Below, in pieces: positions 1-10,780 of a DNA stretch of 54,948 bases; the first letter of the stretch is position 1, and every line of letters begins with the position of its first letter. The notes under the pieces were generated by a model. The model saw only the letters and a list, made by a program, of their open reading frames with translations. It made no database searches and was not told the DNA's origin. This stretch comes from Proteus faecis (lineage in GTDB: Bacteria; Pseudomonadota; Gammaproteobacteria; Enterobacterales; Enterobacteriaceae), in assembly GCF_003144395.1 (NCBI RefSeq), contig NZ_PENZ01000030.1, forward strand, positions 1 to 54,948. Reading direction: 5' to 3'. A program made the translations under genes and the position numbers.

Positions 1-3000
1 AAGACGGTTTTTATCTTTGTCCGCAGTGGAAGCCATCACCGCACCATCAAGTTGAGTGTGCTCTTTGACGCTGACATCAAAGCCACCTTTGCCGGCAAAA
101 ATACCGGTTTGTTCTTTCACACTGTCGTAGTTGCTGTGTATCTTGTCTTTGCTTGCACTGATGTTGATGTTTGGTGTGCCACCTATCGTGTAGCCACCAC
201 CGACGCTGACTTCTTGCTGTTTGGCATCATAGCGGTCACTGTCTTGCTCACTTTGTAAGGTGAGGTCGCGACCGACATTGACGGTGACTTGCTCACCGCT
301 GACCTGTGCGCCTTTGAGGGTGGTGTCCTGTCCGCTGTTTAAGGTGAGTTTATGGCCGGCATCCAGCGTGGTTTCGGTGTGGGTATGGCCATTGCCTTTT
401 TCATGCCCCTTACCAACATTAACCCCCGCAGAAACGGTAATGCCATACCCTCCTGAACCGACGCCAATACCGATACCCACGTTACTACCCTGACTGCTGT
501 TTTTACCGGTGGTCTGTTCGGTATTTTGCGCGGAAACCAGATTGATATCTTGTGTGGCAGACAGTGATAAGTCTTTTCCGGCTTTGAGTTCACTGCCGGC
601 GACCGTGATATTGCCGCTGTCTGGGTTGCTGTCTTTATTTTTACCCATTGCGGTAATCGACAGGTTCTGACCCGCGTTTAACGTGCTGCCTTGGGACTGA
701 CGGCTATTAGTATAGGTTTCACTTTTCGATGACTGGCTACCGTAAGACACGCTGACGCCAACTGTATTGGTCTCGCCTTTTTGGTAGCCGTCATTGCTCG
801 GTTTGAGATTATTTGCAGTATTGTAGTCATTGGCGGCCTCGGTTTTAAGACCATCCAGTTCATAGGCTTGCTGAGCCTGTACACCGGATAAGACCGCTTT
901 GGTATTTTGCAGAGCACTTAATCGACCATCACTTTCTTTTCTCGCCTGCTGAGCGGTACTCACCGCAGTGTTGAGAGCACCGCCAACCGTGCCTGATAAC
1001 GCCAGCGTCAGGCCACTTTGTTTGGTTTCAAAGGTTTCAGTACGGGTACGCTCATCATAACCTGGATCTATTTGGACGCTGTCACCGGTGAGGTTTAAGT
1101 CTTTCTGGGCAATCAGGTCAGCACCACCCACATGCAGTTTATTCCCCGCGGTGATATTGACATCACCTTGTGTGCTACCAATAGTGCTAACACTCTGACT
1201 TTGTGTGGTGCCTTTCTCATCCACTTCATGACGGGTGGATTGTTTACCGAAAGTAAATCCGAGCCCACCGCCACTAAACAGACCGCTTTTCTTCTTCTCT
1301 TCCAGAAAGTAATGCGAGTCCGTTTCAGTGGCCGCCGTGATATCCACATTATTACCCGCATTTAACGTGACATCCTGTTCAGCAACCACGGAAGACCCTG
1401 TTACAGTTAAGTTATTACCTGCATTAACAGTCACTTTTTCTCCGCTCAGGAGACTCTCTCTTTCACGTGTGGTTTCATCGTTTTGGATAGTATGCTCACT
1501 GCGGGAGCTTAAAAAGCCTTTTTTGCTGCGGTGTGTTTCCAGATAGGATTGGGTTTCTTCGGTCGCTGTGTTCAGCACCACATTATTCTGAGCATTAAGA
1601 TTGACGGCGCCTTTTTCACTGTGAATAGCACTGCCTGTCACGGTAATATCGTCAGCACGCGCCGTGATATCAACACCCTTCTGCCCGCTGAACGTACTAC
1701 CGGTAACAGTGTGTGATGAGGTTTCATCAATTCGTGAGCCATTGCTCTTCCGACTGAAACGAGTTTTCTCATAATCCTGTGCGGAGATATCCTGTGTAGC
1801 AGCAGTAATACTCACCTCTTTCGCACTGACAGCGACGTTTCCTTCACGGCTGTCAACCTGAGCACCTTCTGCGAGGAAATCATTACCTGCATTTAGGGAA
1901 ACACCTTTATCTCCGCTTAATGTACTGAGTAATAAACGTTCTTCCTCCCGGATATTGCTGACAGAAGATGTTCTGCTACCTGCTTCAAGATGCGTTTTTG
2001 TGGTCGTCGTATCAGACAGAATATTGAGATTATGCCCCGCATCCGCAGCGAGTTGCCCACCGGCTTTTGCCTGACTTCCCTGAAGCGTAATATTCTGCCC
2101 TGCTTTCAGGGTAAGGTTACCACCAGCATTCAGTTCACTGCCTTGTGATCGCTGCCATTCACCACTGATATGTGCAAGACGATGTTCACCCGCTTTTTCA
2201 AGCCCGTCACGGGTACGGTTACCCATCGCCCCCGAAATAACACGGATATCTCCAGAATGTGTGCTTCTTGCAGACGTAATAGATAAATTATCGCGGGCAG
2301 TAACACTGATATCGTTTAATGCCGCAAGTTTAGCGCCCTGCAACTGAATATCATGTCCATTGAGACTGATGTCCGTTGCACTTAAAGAAGCCTGGCGTAA
2401 TGCATCCTGTAGATTGGTGCTCAGCGTAATGCTGTCCGCCTGAATATTAATGCGTTCTGCACCGATATCCCCCCCATGATGTAAGAACTGTTCTGCATTA
2501 ACTTCCAGCCCTTTGTCAGCGAGGAGTTGCCCTGCGTTATTGACACTTTCAGCTGAAAGTTGCAGATTTTTACCGCTGATCACCGCGCCACTACTCAGCA
2601 GACGCAATGTTGTGTTGGCTAGGTAAACCTTTGGAACCCAAACAGTCTGAGGTCCGTTCGCTGTTTCAACCGTTTCACTGACTAACCAGACAATATCCTG
2701 CTGTAGAGCTGCAATTTGGGCTGGGGTTAATTCAACCCCAGGACGTAAGCGAAAGTCTTCCGCGACTTTAATCCCGTTATTCATCAGATATTGATACTGG
2801 GCCATCGCATCTTCTTCACGCAGAGATGCGCGACCGGTGAGTTTTAATACTTGCTCGCGCACCAGACGTTGCTCATAAAAACCATCGCCTAAACGTTTAT
2901 GAACATCTGCCGGAGAGTAACCCACACGAGCCAGTAGATAGTCACTGCTGATAAATTTATCCCTGTCAGTAAACCGTTTATCAGTCACCACCAAATATGG

Positions 3001-6000
3001 ACTATCCGGCGTTAAATTCTGACGAAATAAACCATTATCAGGAATAAAGGTGGCAACATTACTGATATGCTGTTTCTTTGTAAGTGCCAGTTCTGAAGGT
3101 AGTAAAGGACGCCCAGAGGGCGATATAGCCTCAGAATACGTTAAATCCGATTTATCGCTCGCAGAAAAATCCGCATTCAATATCGGTTTACCAGTACCTT
3201 CAATATGAAAAGCCAGCGGATTACGTGCAAACTCAGCACGCTCAGCTTTTACCGCATTTAATGCTGCTTCAATTTCACCGATTTGAGCGGAATTTACTGT
3301 TGTATTGGTAATTGACTGACCATTAATAACAACATTTCCGTTACCTGAAATAATACCGTCGATGGTTTTCAGCGCTATCGTTTCATCGTGTTCAAAAGTC
3401 GGATACCAATGCCGGGTATCTCTGTCATAGTGATCTACAATATGCTCCCGGCGATGCTCATTCACTGAATAACCTTTATTCTCAAACCGTCCATTTCCCC
3501 TCTTATGGAGATCACCGGCAGAAGTGATCGTACTGGCATCATTAAGTAAGGACCCAGTAATAGTCAGCACCATATTCCCACCAGAAAGAATACGAGCTCC
3601 CGTTCCTTCCGAAATAAGTTTATCGCGACTGATAGTTCCTTCGACTGAACGCTCGCGTAAGTTGTTATAATCTGTTACATATGGAATATCAGCAAGATCA
3701 AGATGTAATGCAGGATCCCATTGTTCAATAAACCCGATGTCATGCTCACGCCACACGGTATTGTGATAAGGCGTAGGAGGGGTATTCTGACGCCAGCCCC
3801 GGGTTTCATAGAATGTCATGGTATAACCGCCATCACTGTCAGGCGTTAATGCCAGATAATTGACCCAAACATCCGTTAACTGACCATCCTTATTTTTTAC
3901 ACGTACCTGCGCGCGTTTATTGCTCGCATCAATATTTAATAACGTACCATAAGGATTTGTGGTTGCCGCGATATCGTTTTTAAATGTCAGTTTCTGAGTT
4001 GTCGGGTCAATAGTCGTTTTATCGGTATTCACACCAGATCCGTAAGAGCGCCAGTTATAACTATAACGATGCCACCGGTAATCACTTTTTTCTACATCAC
4101 GTTGAATTTCCAGTCCTTTACGCAAATTATTGAGTAACCGTGCAGTAATGGAAACAGCACCATCGGCCTCAATAAAGCTGGCATTATTTTCAATTAAATT
4201 ATCACTGGTGAGTGTGAGAGTATCACCACTATAAATCAGCGCCTGATCACGGTTAGTGAGCGTGTTTTCTGTATGCAGGTCAATGTGTTTTGCTGCAGCA
4301 ATAACCGCCATTTTTCCCTGATTATCCAGAGTGTTAGCTTTAACACGGATATCATCTCCCATTAAAGTGGCGCTATTGTTCAGGGTATCTACATTAAGCG
4401 TCATCTTATCGGCTTCTAACCGATTAAGGTTATTCAACTGACCCGTAGTGACTACGAGGTTTTTACTGACCAGCGAGCCTTGGTTAATGAAGTTCAGTCC
4501 CGAAAAGGTGAAATCCCCCGGTAATAACCAGTCAGTGAGGTTGGTCAGCGCACCCGCAATATTCAGCGTGACCGATTGATTACTGGTGAGGGTATCGCCT
4601 GCGCGGTGCATATAGTCCTGTGCAGCAGTCAACGAAAGTGCTCTCTGGCTTTGGATTGTTCCGTTCTGATTGTTAATGGACTGAGTGTTGATGGCGAGTG
4701 CCGAACCACTTTGTAAAGTACCTTGTTGATTCAAAAGAACAAGCTTCGCAGAAGTGGAAGCCTCATCGGTGTTGATTGCAATATTCCCATTAGCTAAAAC
4801 CTGACCGGATTGATTATTGAGAGTATTCACCCCCGAAAATGTCAGGCTTTCGTTACTTTGCAGTCGACCTGTCGTGTTTTCGATATTTTTGATGGTCAGC
4901 GTAGTTTCTTTACTGCCGTGAACCAACCCGTTTTCGCGATTATCTAAGGTATTCAACAACGCCCTGAGGCTACCCTGACTGCTTAGAATACCGTTATGTC
5001 GGTTATCCAGCGTGAGCGCAATCAGTTTCAGCGCCTTAGTGGAAACCAGTTGTCCTTGTTGGTTTTGGATATCAGAAGTGGTTAGCGTTAGGGTATCGCC
5101 ACCATGAATTTTTCCCTGCGTGTTATTGATCTGTGCGATATTGTAAGAGCCCGCCTGCTGACTAATGACAGTTCCCTGACTGTTATCGAGTTGTGTTGCG
5201 TTCAGGACAAGTTGATCGAGGCTGCTGACAGTACCTTCACGGTTGTTAAATGTTTTTGTTTCCAGTTGTTGATTTTGATTACTGCGGATCACTCCCGAGG
5301 CATTATCAATTCGTTCTGTACCAGTAAGGCTCAACGTTTGCTGGCTTTCGATTTTGCCGGAGGTATTGTCTAATACTTTACTGGTTAATATGAGATTTTC
5401 GCCACTTTGCAGTTTGCCCAGAGTGTTATTGAACGCATTTTCAATGGATAACAACAACTGTTTTTGACTATATAGTAAACCACTTTGTGAGTTATCGGCA
5501 TTCGATACACTGAGCTGTAATGTGCCACCCGAGAGCAATTGCCCTTGCCGGTTTCTGACGGATTGCCCTGTGGCAACGAGGTTTTGCCCCGCACTGATTT
5601 TACCTTCAGTATTATTGATTTCGTTAGCAATCAAGAGCGAAGCAGAGGCACCTGCTTGTAATTTACCTTGTAGGTTTCCCAGTGTGTTTGCTGTGAGTTC
5701 AATCTCTTTTTGGCTTTGGATTTCACCATTTTGGTTATTAAACATCTGAGCAGTGGCTTTCCAACAGTCCAAACTACCTATCCACCCCTGCTGGTTGAAA
5801 ATATTTTGTGCTTGTAATGTTTGTGCCTGCTGGCTGAAGATACGCCCATCGCGGTTATCGAGCTGTTGTACTACCCGAACCGTTAAACGCCCAAGGGCAT
5901 TAAGTACCCCTTTCACATTATTAATGAGGTTTGCATTAATGACGGTATCACCTTGGCTGGTAAAAATACCGGTTTGGTTATTAAAATCACCATTGAGAGT

Positions 6001-8985
6001 GAATAACAGCGCATTCTGGCTGAGTATCTGACCTTCTTGCTGATTACTCAGTTGTTCTCCCGTCAAGGCTAAGGTGCCACCACTTTGCAACAAACCTGCG
6101 TTATTATTGAAAGAGTGACCTTTCCATTGCAATGCGTTACCGGCACTGACTTTACCTTGGCTGTTCTTAAGATCATTTTGTGTGTTTAAGGTGAGCTGGC
6201 TACCTGATAACAACTGGCCCTGAGTGTTATCGATGCTTTGTGTACTGAGGTTCGCCTGTTGTCCTGCCTGAATCGTACCTTGCAGGTTAGCAATATCCCT
6301 TTGAGTATCGAGGGTTAATTGATTGCCCGCTTCTAATAAGCCAGACTGATTATTCACATCACCTTGACTGATGAGGTTGAGATTTTGGGTTGCAATCACT
6401 TTACCGGTTTGGTTATCCAGTTGGGCGGTATGGATATTAACGTTTTGACTGCTGACTTCGCCTTTAGCATTATCAATTTGTGTCGTGGTTGCAATATCGA
6501 GTTTTTGGCCAGATAGCACTTGCCCATCACGATTATCCAGTGTGTTGGTGGTGATAGCTGTTTGCTTACCACCTTGCAATAAACCCGCTTGGTTGGAGAG
6601 TTGCTGTCCGACAGACGTGGTTAGAATCTCATTGGCAATCACTTTTCCTTTCGTGTTATCTAAAGCATTTTTTACTTTGATATCAACAGTGTTTTCACCA
6701 ACAATCTGTCCTTGCTGATTTTTAATATTGTCAGCAGTCAGTACAATATCTTTGCCGGAAAGTGCGCCATTTTGGTTATCAAGATCGGTGACCGTATTAA
6801 GAACAAGTTGCTTACCGGACAATATGTTGCCACTTTGGTTATCAACACGTTGCGCCCCAACAATAAGCTGAATGTCACTTTGCATTGTACCTTGTTGGTT
6901 ATTAACCACATCTTGCGCTGTTAAAGTTAATTTATCCCCCGCCCCTATAAACCCGCCGGTGTTATTCACCCGCTGGCGAGCGACAACATCAAGAGTGGTT
7001 TGGCTAATCAGTCTACCCAGCGAATTATTGAGATTGCCAGTATTGACGGTAACTTTCTGGCTATTAATGATACCAGATTGATTATTCAGTAATTTGTCTG
7101 CCTGCAAATCGACTGAATTTCCTGCGACAAGGTTACCGGTAGTATTATCAATCTGTTGTTTAGCTTCTAAGCTTAAGTGGGTTTGGCTTTTAATCGTGCC
7201 TGATTGGTTATCAATTGCGTTTGCGGTAAGGGTTAAGTTCCCATTTGCCCCGATTTCGCCTTGTGGGTTAGTAAGAGTATTTTTGACCAGCCAATCTTGC
7301 TGAGTATTGCTTAACGCAACTAATCGGCCAGCTTGATTGTTCAGTGAATCAGCACTGAATTTGAGGCGATTGGCTTCAATCACACCACCCTGGTTATTCA
7401 GCTGCCCTGAAAGCGCAAATTGACTCTCGTTTGCCCCAGTTTGTACCCACGCACCTTTCTGATTAAACAGGTTATTTGCATTGACCTGCCACTGTTCTGC
7501 TTTGACTTGCACTTGTCCGGCGTGAATATCTCGTGCACTGTGGAATTTGACGTGATTAGCATCAATCTTGTCTTGGATGAGGGCAATGTCCCCTTGTTTG
7601 GCGGTGAGTGCCAAAGCAGAGGCGGCGATTTGTGTCTGGCTTAAATCCAGAGATTGACCTGTCGCGGTAACATTTTTTTTACTTAATAGAGCACCTCGGG
7701 TACCAATTGTACCATCACTGTTTAGAGCAATATCAGCATTATTGATAATGTTGCTTTTATTATCACTGCCTGCGAGCAGGTTACCCTGACTGAGAATATC
7801 GCCTTTCGCATTGATTTTAACATCTTGCAGAGCAGCCAGCGTGCCCGTGTTGCTCACCGAGCCTGTTTGGCTTTCAAGGTTTAAGGTACCGCCACTGTGC
7901 AATTTACCTTGGTGCCCAATGGTGTCTTTGGCTATCAAAGTAATATCACTGCCTGCTTGGGTGGTGGCTTGTTGTGATTCGCTTCCCCAAATTAGCTTAC
8001 CGTTGCTATTAACTGTCAATGTCTTATCCGATTGGATGTGCCCGCCTTGGTTACGCACGCCCACGCCTTTTTCGGTACCCACCATTTGGATATAACCGCT
8101 GTACATGCCCCCCATTTGCCCCATGTCGATGGCAAATTTAGGTTGCGCGGTTTGGCTCTCTATCCGAGTGGCTTTATTTTGCGTATCAACTTTGTTTTTA
8201 CCCGCAACAACGGCGATTTTTTCTTTTGCCCACACGCCTGAGTTAATTTCAACTGCACGGGCAAGCAGGTCAACATATTGAGTATCGTGACGACTGTCAG
8301 CATTCAGTCCTCCACCTTCAACGCGAATAATTCCGCGCTCAACCTGATATCCGGCAAGACTGCCATCCGGATTAAATTGGGGTTTACCAGTAGTGAGGGT
8401 CATGCGACCTGCGTTGATGGTGCCACAACCATTACAAATAATTCCCGAGGGGTTAGCAACAATCACTTGTGCTTTACCACCGGCGACTTCAAGAAAACCT
8501 TTGATCTGGCTCGGGTTATTGCTGTTAACTTCATTGAGAATGATACGAGCAGGCGCTTTGTTTGGATCAAGGTTCGGATTACCCTGGATCACGCCTGCAA
8601 TTTGTGTTGAAGTCATCACCGCGGAGTTATTGAGCACAGCACCACGATTATCGACATCAAATTGTTTATATTGGTTATGGGAAATTCCCGAATCATTCGG
8701 TGCTACAATATTGACTTGTGGAATACCATTTTGCGTATTGATCACCTCAGGGCGCTGGTTTGGAAGTGCATTATTATCGGCAATAATGTTGCCCGCCATG
8801 GCAGAGCTTCCCCACAAGGCCAGCCACAGCAGCAACGAAGTACGGCGCAAAGTGACCCACAAGCGACAGCCATTTGCGCCTCGCGTTTGGCCTGAGTCAG
8901 TGCTACAGCTTTTAGCTAGTTCCGATACGACACGTAATTCCCCATGAGTGCGACTGAAAATTAAACGATAACAATGCTTATTCAT
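1..8985 (-). CDS. Giant CdiA/filamentous-haemagglutinin-family two-partner secretion exoprotein (TpsA), 3' end outside window
   Basis: The minus-strand frame is open from an ATG at 8985 to base 1, giving 2995 codons with no stop; the C-terminus is missing. Start is supported by AAGGAAT about 9 nt upstream. Residues 1-24 form an extended signal peptide region (MNKHCYRLIFSRTHGEL...), with signal peptidase cleavage likely after AMA near residue 64. The TPS secretion domain follows, with NPNL at 136-139 and NPSGI at 178-182. About residues 435-1450 are degenerate 21-22-residue haemagglutinin repeats. Residues about 1500-2200 are non-repetitive, as in the receptor-binding/YP part of CdiA, and about 2200-2995 resemble the second haemagglutinin repeat block, ending near a FAGKGGFDVSV segment. 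The TpsB partner lies 79 nt upstream. Family knowledge: cell-surface filament exported by TpsB; may deliver a C-terminal toxin. Whether it is a contact-dependent inhibitor, adhesin or haemolysin cannot be decided without the missing C-terminus. Confidence 0.93.
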   Translation of the reverse strand, partial: MNKHCYRLIFSRTHGELRVVSELAKSCSTDSGQTRGANGCRLWVTLRRTSLLLWLALWGSSAMAGNIIADNNALPNQRPEVINTQNGIPQVNIVAPNDSGISHNQYKQFDVDNRGAVLNNSAVMTSTQIAGVIQGNPNLDPNKAPARIILNEVNSNNPSQIKGFLEVAGGKAQVIVANPSGIICNGCGTINAGRMTLTTGKPQFNPDGSLAGYQVERGIIRVEGGGLNADSRHDTQYVDLLARAVEINSGVWAKEKIAVVAGKNKVDTQNKATRIESQTAQPKFAIDMGQMGGMYSGYIQMVGTEKGVGVRNQGGHIQSDKTLTVNSNGKLIWGSESQQATTQAGSDITLIAKDTIGHQGKLHSGGTLNLESQTGSVSNTGTLAALQDVKINAKGDILSQGNLLAGSDNKSNIINNADIALNSDGTIGTRGALLSKKNVTATGQSLDLSQTQIAASALALTAKQGDIALIQDKIDANHVKFHSARDIHAGQVQVKAEQWQVNANNLFNQKGAWVQTGANESQFALSGQLNNQGGVIEANRLKFSADSLNNQAGRLVALSNTQQDWLVKNTLTNPQGEIGANGNLTLTANAIDNQSGTIKSQTHLSLEAKQQIDNTTGNLVAGNSVDLQADKLLNNQSGIINSQKVTVNTGNLNNSLGRLISQTTLDVVARQRVNNTGGFIGAGDKLTLTAQDVVNNQQGTMQSDIQLIVGAQRVDNQSGNILSGKQLVLNTVTDLDNQNGALSGKDIVLTADNIKNQQGQIVGENTVDIKVKNALDNTKGKVIANEILTTSVGQQLSNQAGLLQGGKQTAITTNTLDNRDGQVLSGQKLDIATTTQIDNAKGEVSSQNVNIHTAQLDNQTGKVIATQNLNLISQGDVNNQSGLLEAGNQLTLDTQRDIANLQGTIQAGQQANLSTQSIDNTQGQLLSGSQLTLNTQNDLKNSQGKVSAGNALQWKGHSFNNNAGLLQSGGTLALTGEQLSNQQEGQILSQNALLFTLNGDFNNQTGIFTSQGDTVINANLINNVKGVLNALGRLTVRVVQQLDNRDGRIFSQQAQTLQAQNIFNQQGWIGSLDCWKATAQMFNNQNGEIQSQKEIELTANTLGNLQGKLQAGASASLLIANEINNTEGKISAGQNLVATGQSVRNRQGQLLSGGTLQLSVSNADNSQSGLLYSQKQLLLSIENAFNNTLGKLQSGENLILTSKVLDNTSGKIESQQTLSLTGTERIDNASGVIRSNQNQQLETKTFNNREGTVSSLDQLVLNATQLDNSQGTVISQQAGSYNIAQINNTQGKIHGGDTLTLTTSDIQNQQGQLVSTKALKLIALTLDNRHNGILSSQGSLRALLNTLDNRENGLVHGSKETTLTIKNIENTTGRLQSNESLTFSGVNTLNNQSGQVLANGNIAINTDEASTSAKLVLLNQQGTLQSGSALAINTQSINNQNGTIQSQRALSLTAAQDYMHRAGDTLTSNQSVTLNIAGALTNLTDWLLPGDFTFSGLNFINQGSLVSKNLVVTTGQLNNLNRLEADKMTLNVDTLNNSATLMGDDIRVKANTLDNQGKMAVIAAAKHIDLHTENTLTNRDQALIYSGDTLTLTSDNLIENNASFIEADGAVSITARLLNNLRKGLEIQRDVEKSDYRWHRYSYNWRSYGSGVNTDKTTIDPTTQKLTFKNDIAATTNPYGTLLNIDASNKRAQVRVKNKDGQLTDVWVNYLALTPDSDGGYTMTFYETRGWRQNTPPTPYHNTVWREHDIGFIEQWDPALHLDLADIPYVTDYNNLRERSVEGTISRDKLISEGTGARILSGGNMVLTITGSLLNDASTITSAGDLHKRGNGRFENKGYSVNEHRREHIVDHYDRDTRHWYPTFEHDETIALKTIDGIISGNGNVVINGQSITNTTVNSAQIGEIEAALNAVKAERAEFARNPLAFHIEGTGKPILNADFSASDKSDLTYSEAISPSGRPLLPSELALTKKQHISNVATFIPDNGLFRQNLTPDSPYLVVTDKRFTDRDKFISSDYLLARVGYSPADVHKRLGDGFYEQRLVREQVLKLTGRASLREEDAMAQYQYLMNNGIKVAEDFRLRPGVELTPAQIAALQQDIVWLVSETVETANGPQTVWVPKVYLANTTLRLLSSGAVISGKNLQLSAESVNNAGQLLADKGLEVNAEQFLHHGGDIGAERINIQADSITLSTNLQDALRQASLSATDISLNGHDIQLQGAKLAALNDISVTARDNLSITSARSTHSGDIRVISGAMGNRTRDGLEKAGEHRLAHISGEWQRSQGSELNAGGNLTLKAGQNITLQGSQAKAGGQLAADAGHNLNILSDTTTTKTHLEAGSRTSSVSNIREEERLLLSTLSGDKGVSLNAGNDFLAEGAQVDSREGNVAVSAKEVSITAATQDISAQDYEKTRFSRKSNGSRIDETSSHTVTGSTFSGQKGVDITARADDITVTGSAIHSEKGAVNLNAQNNVVLNTATEETQSYLETHRSKKGFLSSRSEHTIQNDETTRERESLLSGEKVTVNAGNNLTVTGSSVVAEQDVTLNAGNNVDITAATETDSHYFLEEKKKSGLFSGGGLGFTFGKQSTRHEVDEKGTTQSQSVSTIGSTQGDVNITAGNKLHVGGADLIAQKDLNLTGDSVQIDPGYDERTRTETFETKQSGLTLALSGTVGGALNTAVSTAQQARKESDGRLSALQNTKAVLSGVQAQQAYELDGLKTEAANDYNTANNLKPSNDGYQKGETNTVGVSVSYGSQSSKSETYTNSRQSQGSTLNAGQNLSITAMGKNKDSNPDSGNITVAGSELKAGKDLSLSATQDINLVSAQNTEQTTGKNSSQGSNVGIGIGVGSGGYGITVSAGVNVGKGHEKGNGHTHTETTLDAGHKLTLNSGQDTTLKGAQVSGEQVTVNVGRDLTLQSEQDSDRYDAKQQEVSVGGGYTIGGTPNINISASKDKIHSNYDSVKEQTGIFAGKGGFDVSVKEHTQLDGAVMASTADKDKNRL
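4630..7680 (-). repeat. Degenerate tandem haemagglutinin (FHA-1 type) repeat array inside the exoprotein gene
   Basis: The coding strand carries roughly 45 imperfect repeats of 63-66 nt. Each encodes a unit of the form LDNQ-x-G-x-I-x-S-x(3)-L-x-L-x-A-x(3)-L-N. Family knowledge: such units stack into a right-handed beta-helix that makes the extended fibre. The units are too diverged at DNA level to be a young tandem duplication, and the boundaries given are approximate. Confidence 0.8.
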
Positions 8986-9064
8986 AATGGAATTCCTTCA
9001 AGAAACAGTACAAACATGGGTAAAACTGAAAATGTCTACTGGCTATCAAATCAATAAAATGCGA

Positions 9065-10780
9065 TTAAATTTCAAGGTTGAGGCTAAAACCAGCCGTCGC
9101 CCCTGATGTATCGAATTTTTTCGGCTTATATAACGGCACGCCGACAAACAGGTCGTAGCTTAAACACGATGAAATTGAGCCACGAAGCCCCAATGCGGTA
9201 CCCGCGAGTTGACGCCCCACAAGGTATTGAGTACTTTGGCCTTCAACACGCCCGTAATCAGCGGCTAAATACAGCTCTTGTCCTTTAGCAAAAACATTCC
9301 AAACCAGTTCGTTGCGCCATAACAGACCTTTTTCACCCGACAGCACTTGCTCACCGTCAAAACCACGAACGGTATAGCGACCACCGATAGACATGCGTTC
9401 CTGAGGGGTTAAAGCATGTTGAGTCCATTGTCCTCGTAGTGCGGTATTCCAGCGCCAGGGTTGTTCACCTAATGTGAATGGTTGATTGAAACTGATATCG
9501 CCAAGGAAAATACCCACGCGAGCACTGCCGCTGTGAGTGTCTTCTTCTGGTGCACGGCGTGCGCCATAGGCACCTGTTCCGCGACGCCAGTTAACATTGG
9601 CATCAAGCGTCGCGTTGCCTAAAAAGCTACGCTGGTTAACACCCACTTCCCATCCCGCGGTACGTCGGCGTTGCTGCTCAATATCAATGTCATTAACTGC
9701 ATTACTGGCTGTTTTTCGGTAGGTGCGTAAGTTAAGGGTGGTTTTATGAATTTGATTGCGAAACAGTAACCGTGACACCGTAAGTTGTGCGGTATCGCTC
9801 TTGCCACTATAACGTAGCACTTCGTTCGCATTAGGAATATTTTGGTGATAATTATATTTATTGTAATTAACGTTAAAGCCCCAATTGCCTACAGGGATAA
9901 AATAGTTCAGGGTGTAAGAGCGGTTACCAAAAGGGCCTTTATCAAATAAGTCTTTGCTAATATTGGCATAAAACATATCATTTTGAGCAAATGGCGCATC
10001 TATGGCTAAAGTAGTAGAACCTAAATAGCGCCCGGTACTTTTTGAACCACTGTCATCAAGACCTAAACTAAGCCGTACAGGACGTTTTTCCTGCCAGCTG
10101 ACCACTAAGTCACTGGTACCATCAATCGGACCGGGCTCAATACGAATATCCGCTGTTACATTAGGTACGCGTTTAAAGTTTTCCAGCCCTTGTTCAATAT
10201 CACGCAAATTCAAAATATTACCGGACGAGGCAGGGATAGCATTCCACAAACGTCCACGCCATGAAGTGCCGTCATTAAAACGAATGGCATTAATTCGTCC
10301 TGGCTGAAGCGTGAGAACCAACTCCCCCCGGGTTAAATCCTGCTCTTGTGCCATTACGCGAGTGGTCACATAACCTTTTTCTAAAATGGCATTTTGTACC
10401 TTATTAAGAACCAGCAGAACTCCCTGGCTACCAAGGCATCGGCCTTTAGCCTCGTTAACAGCATTCAATGCCCAATGAAAATTCTCAGCTTCCTCACCTA
10501 CAAGTTGAATGGAAGAAATAGTAAAGCAAGGGTGTTCATTTTGCGGGTAATCCGGTAGTGATAAATCTGGCTGCTGGATATGCATGTCCACAGCGGGCAT
10601 GTTTTGTTTCTGTAATAAGCGCTCTCTTTCCTGCTGGCGTTGCTGTTCTCTGGCATCAACAGATAATGCGTGTTGCTCCGGTTGATTTAATGGCTCGGCT
10701 AACAACGGCATCGCAACAAAACATCCACCTAACAACCACCACTGATACTGCTTTTTATACTTAAAAAGTTTGTTTGTCAT
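9065..10780 (-). CDS. Two-partner secretion outer-membrane transporter, TpsB/CdiB/ShlB family
   Basis: This 571-residue Omp85-superfamily protein would secrete the exoprotein encoded immediately downstream. It has a signal peptide (hydrophobic WWLLGGCFVAMPLLA, residues about 14-28), an N-terminal helix and linker, POTRA-like segments at about 80-235, and a C-terminal 16-strand barrel region. The conserved VRGF motif of the lid loop is visible as GGRYTVRGFDGE, and the protein ends in alternating barrel residues (AGFSLNLEI). Length fits ShlB/HpmB/CdiB (about 550-590). It is transcribed in the same direction as the exoprotein gene with a 79-nt gap, the usual B-then-A order of CDI and haemolysin loci. 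The ribosome site is weak (GGTTGGTTT before ATG). Confidence 0.93.
   Translation of the reverse strand: MTNKLFKYKKQYQWWLLGGCFVAMPLLAEPLNQPEQHALSVDAREQQRQQERERLLQKQNMPAVDMHIQQPDLSLPDYPQNEHPCFTISSIQLVGEEAENFHWALNAVNEAKGRCLGSQGVLLVLNKVQNAILEKGYVTTRVMAQEQDLTRGELVLTLQPGRINAIRFNDGTSWRGRLWNAIPASSGNILNLRDIEQGLENFKRVPNVTADIRIEPGPIDGTSDLVVSWQEKRPVRLSLGLDDSGSKSTGRYLGSTTLAIDAPFAQNDMFYANISKDLFDKGPFGNRSYTLNYFIPVGNWGFNVNYNKYNYHQNIPNANEVLRYSGKSDTAQLTVSRLLFRNQIHKTTLNLRTYRKTASNAVNDIDIEQQRRRTAGWEVGVNQRSFLGNATLDANVNWRRGTGAYGARRAPEEDTHSGSARVGIFLGDISFNQPFTLGEQPWRWNTALRGQWTQHALTPQERMSIGGRYTVRGFDGEQVLSGEKGLLWRNELVWNVFAKGQELYLAADYGRVEGQSTQYLVGRQLAGTALGLRGSISSCLSYDLFVGVPLYKPKKFDTSGATAGFSLNLEI

Noticed and set aside
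4630-7680. Repeated pattern resembling a tandem or CRISPR array
   Set aside because: The repeats are degenerate, have the coding period of 21-22 codons, lie inside one open frame and show no constant repeat with unique spacers.
52-8947. Many plus-strand and other-frame open frames across the first 9 kb
   Set aside because: They lie over a continuous minus-strand frame with clear FHA/CdiA protein signatures; they are shadows.
1-8985. Possible frameshift or split of the giant exoprotein gene
   Set aside because: Translated segments at the beginning, middle and left edge are all in the same frame, and no stop was met in the parts read.
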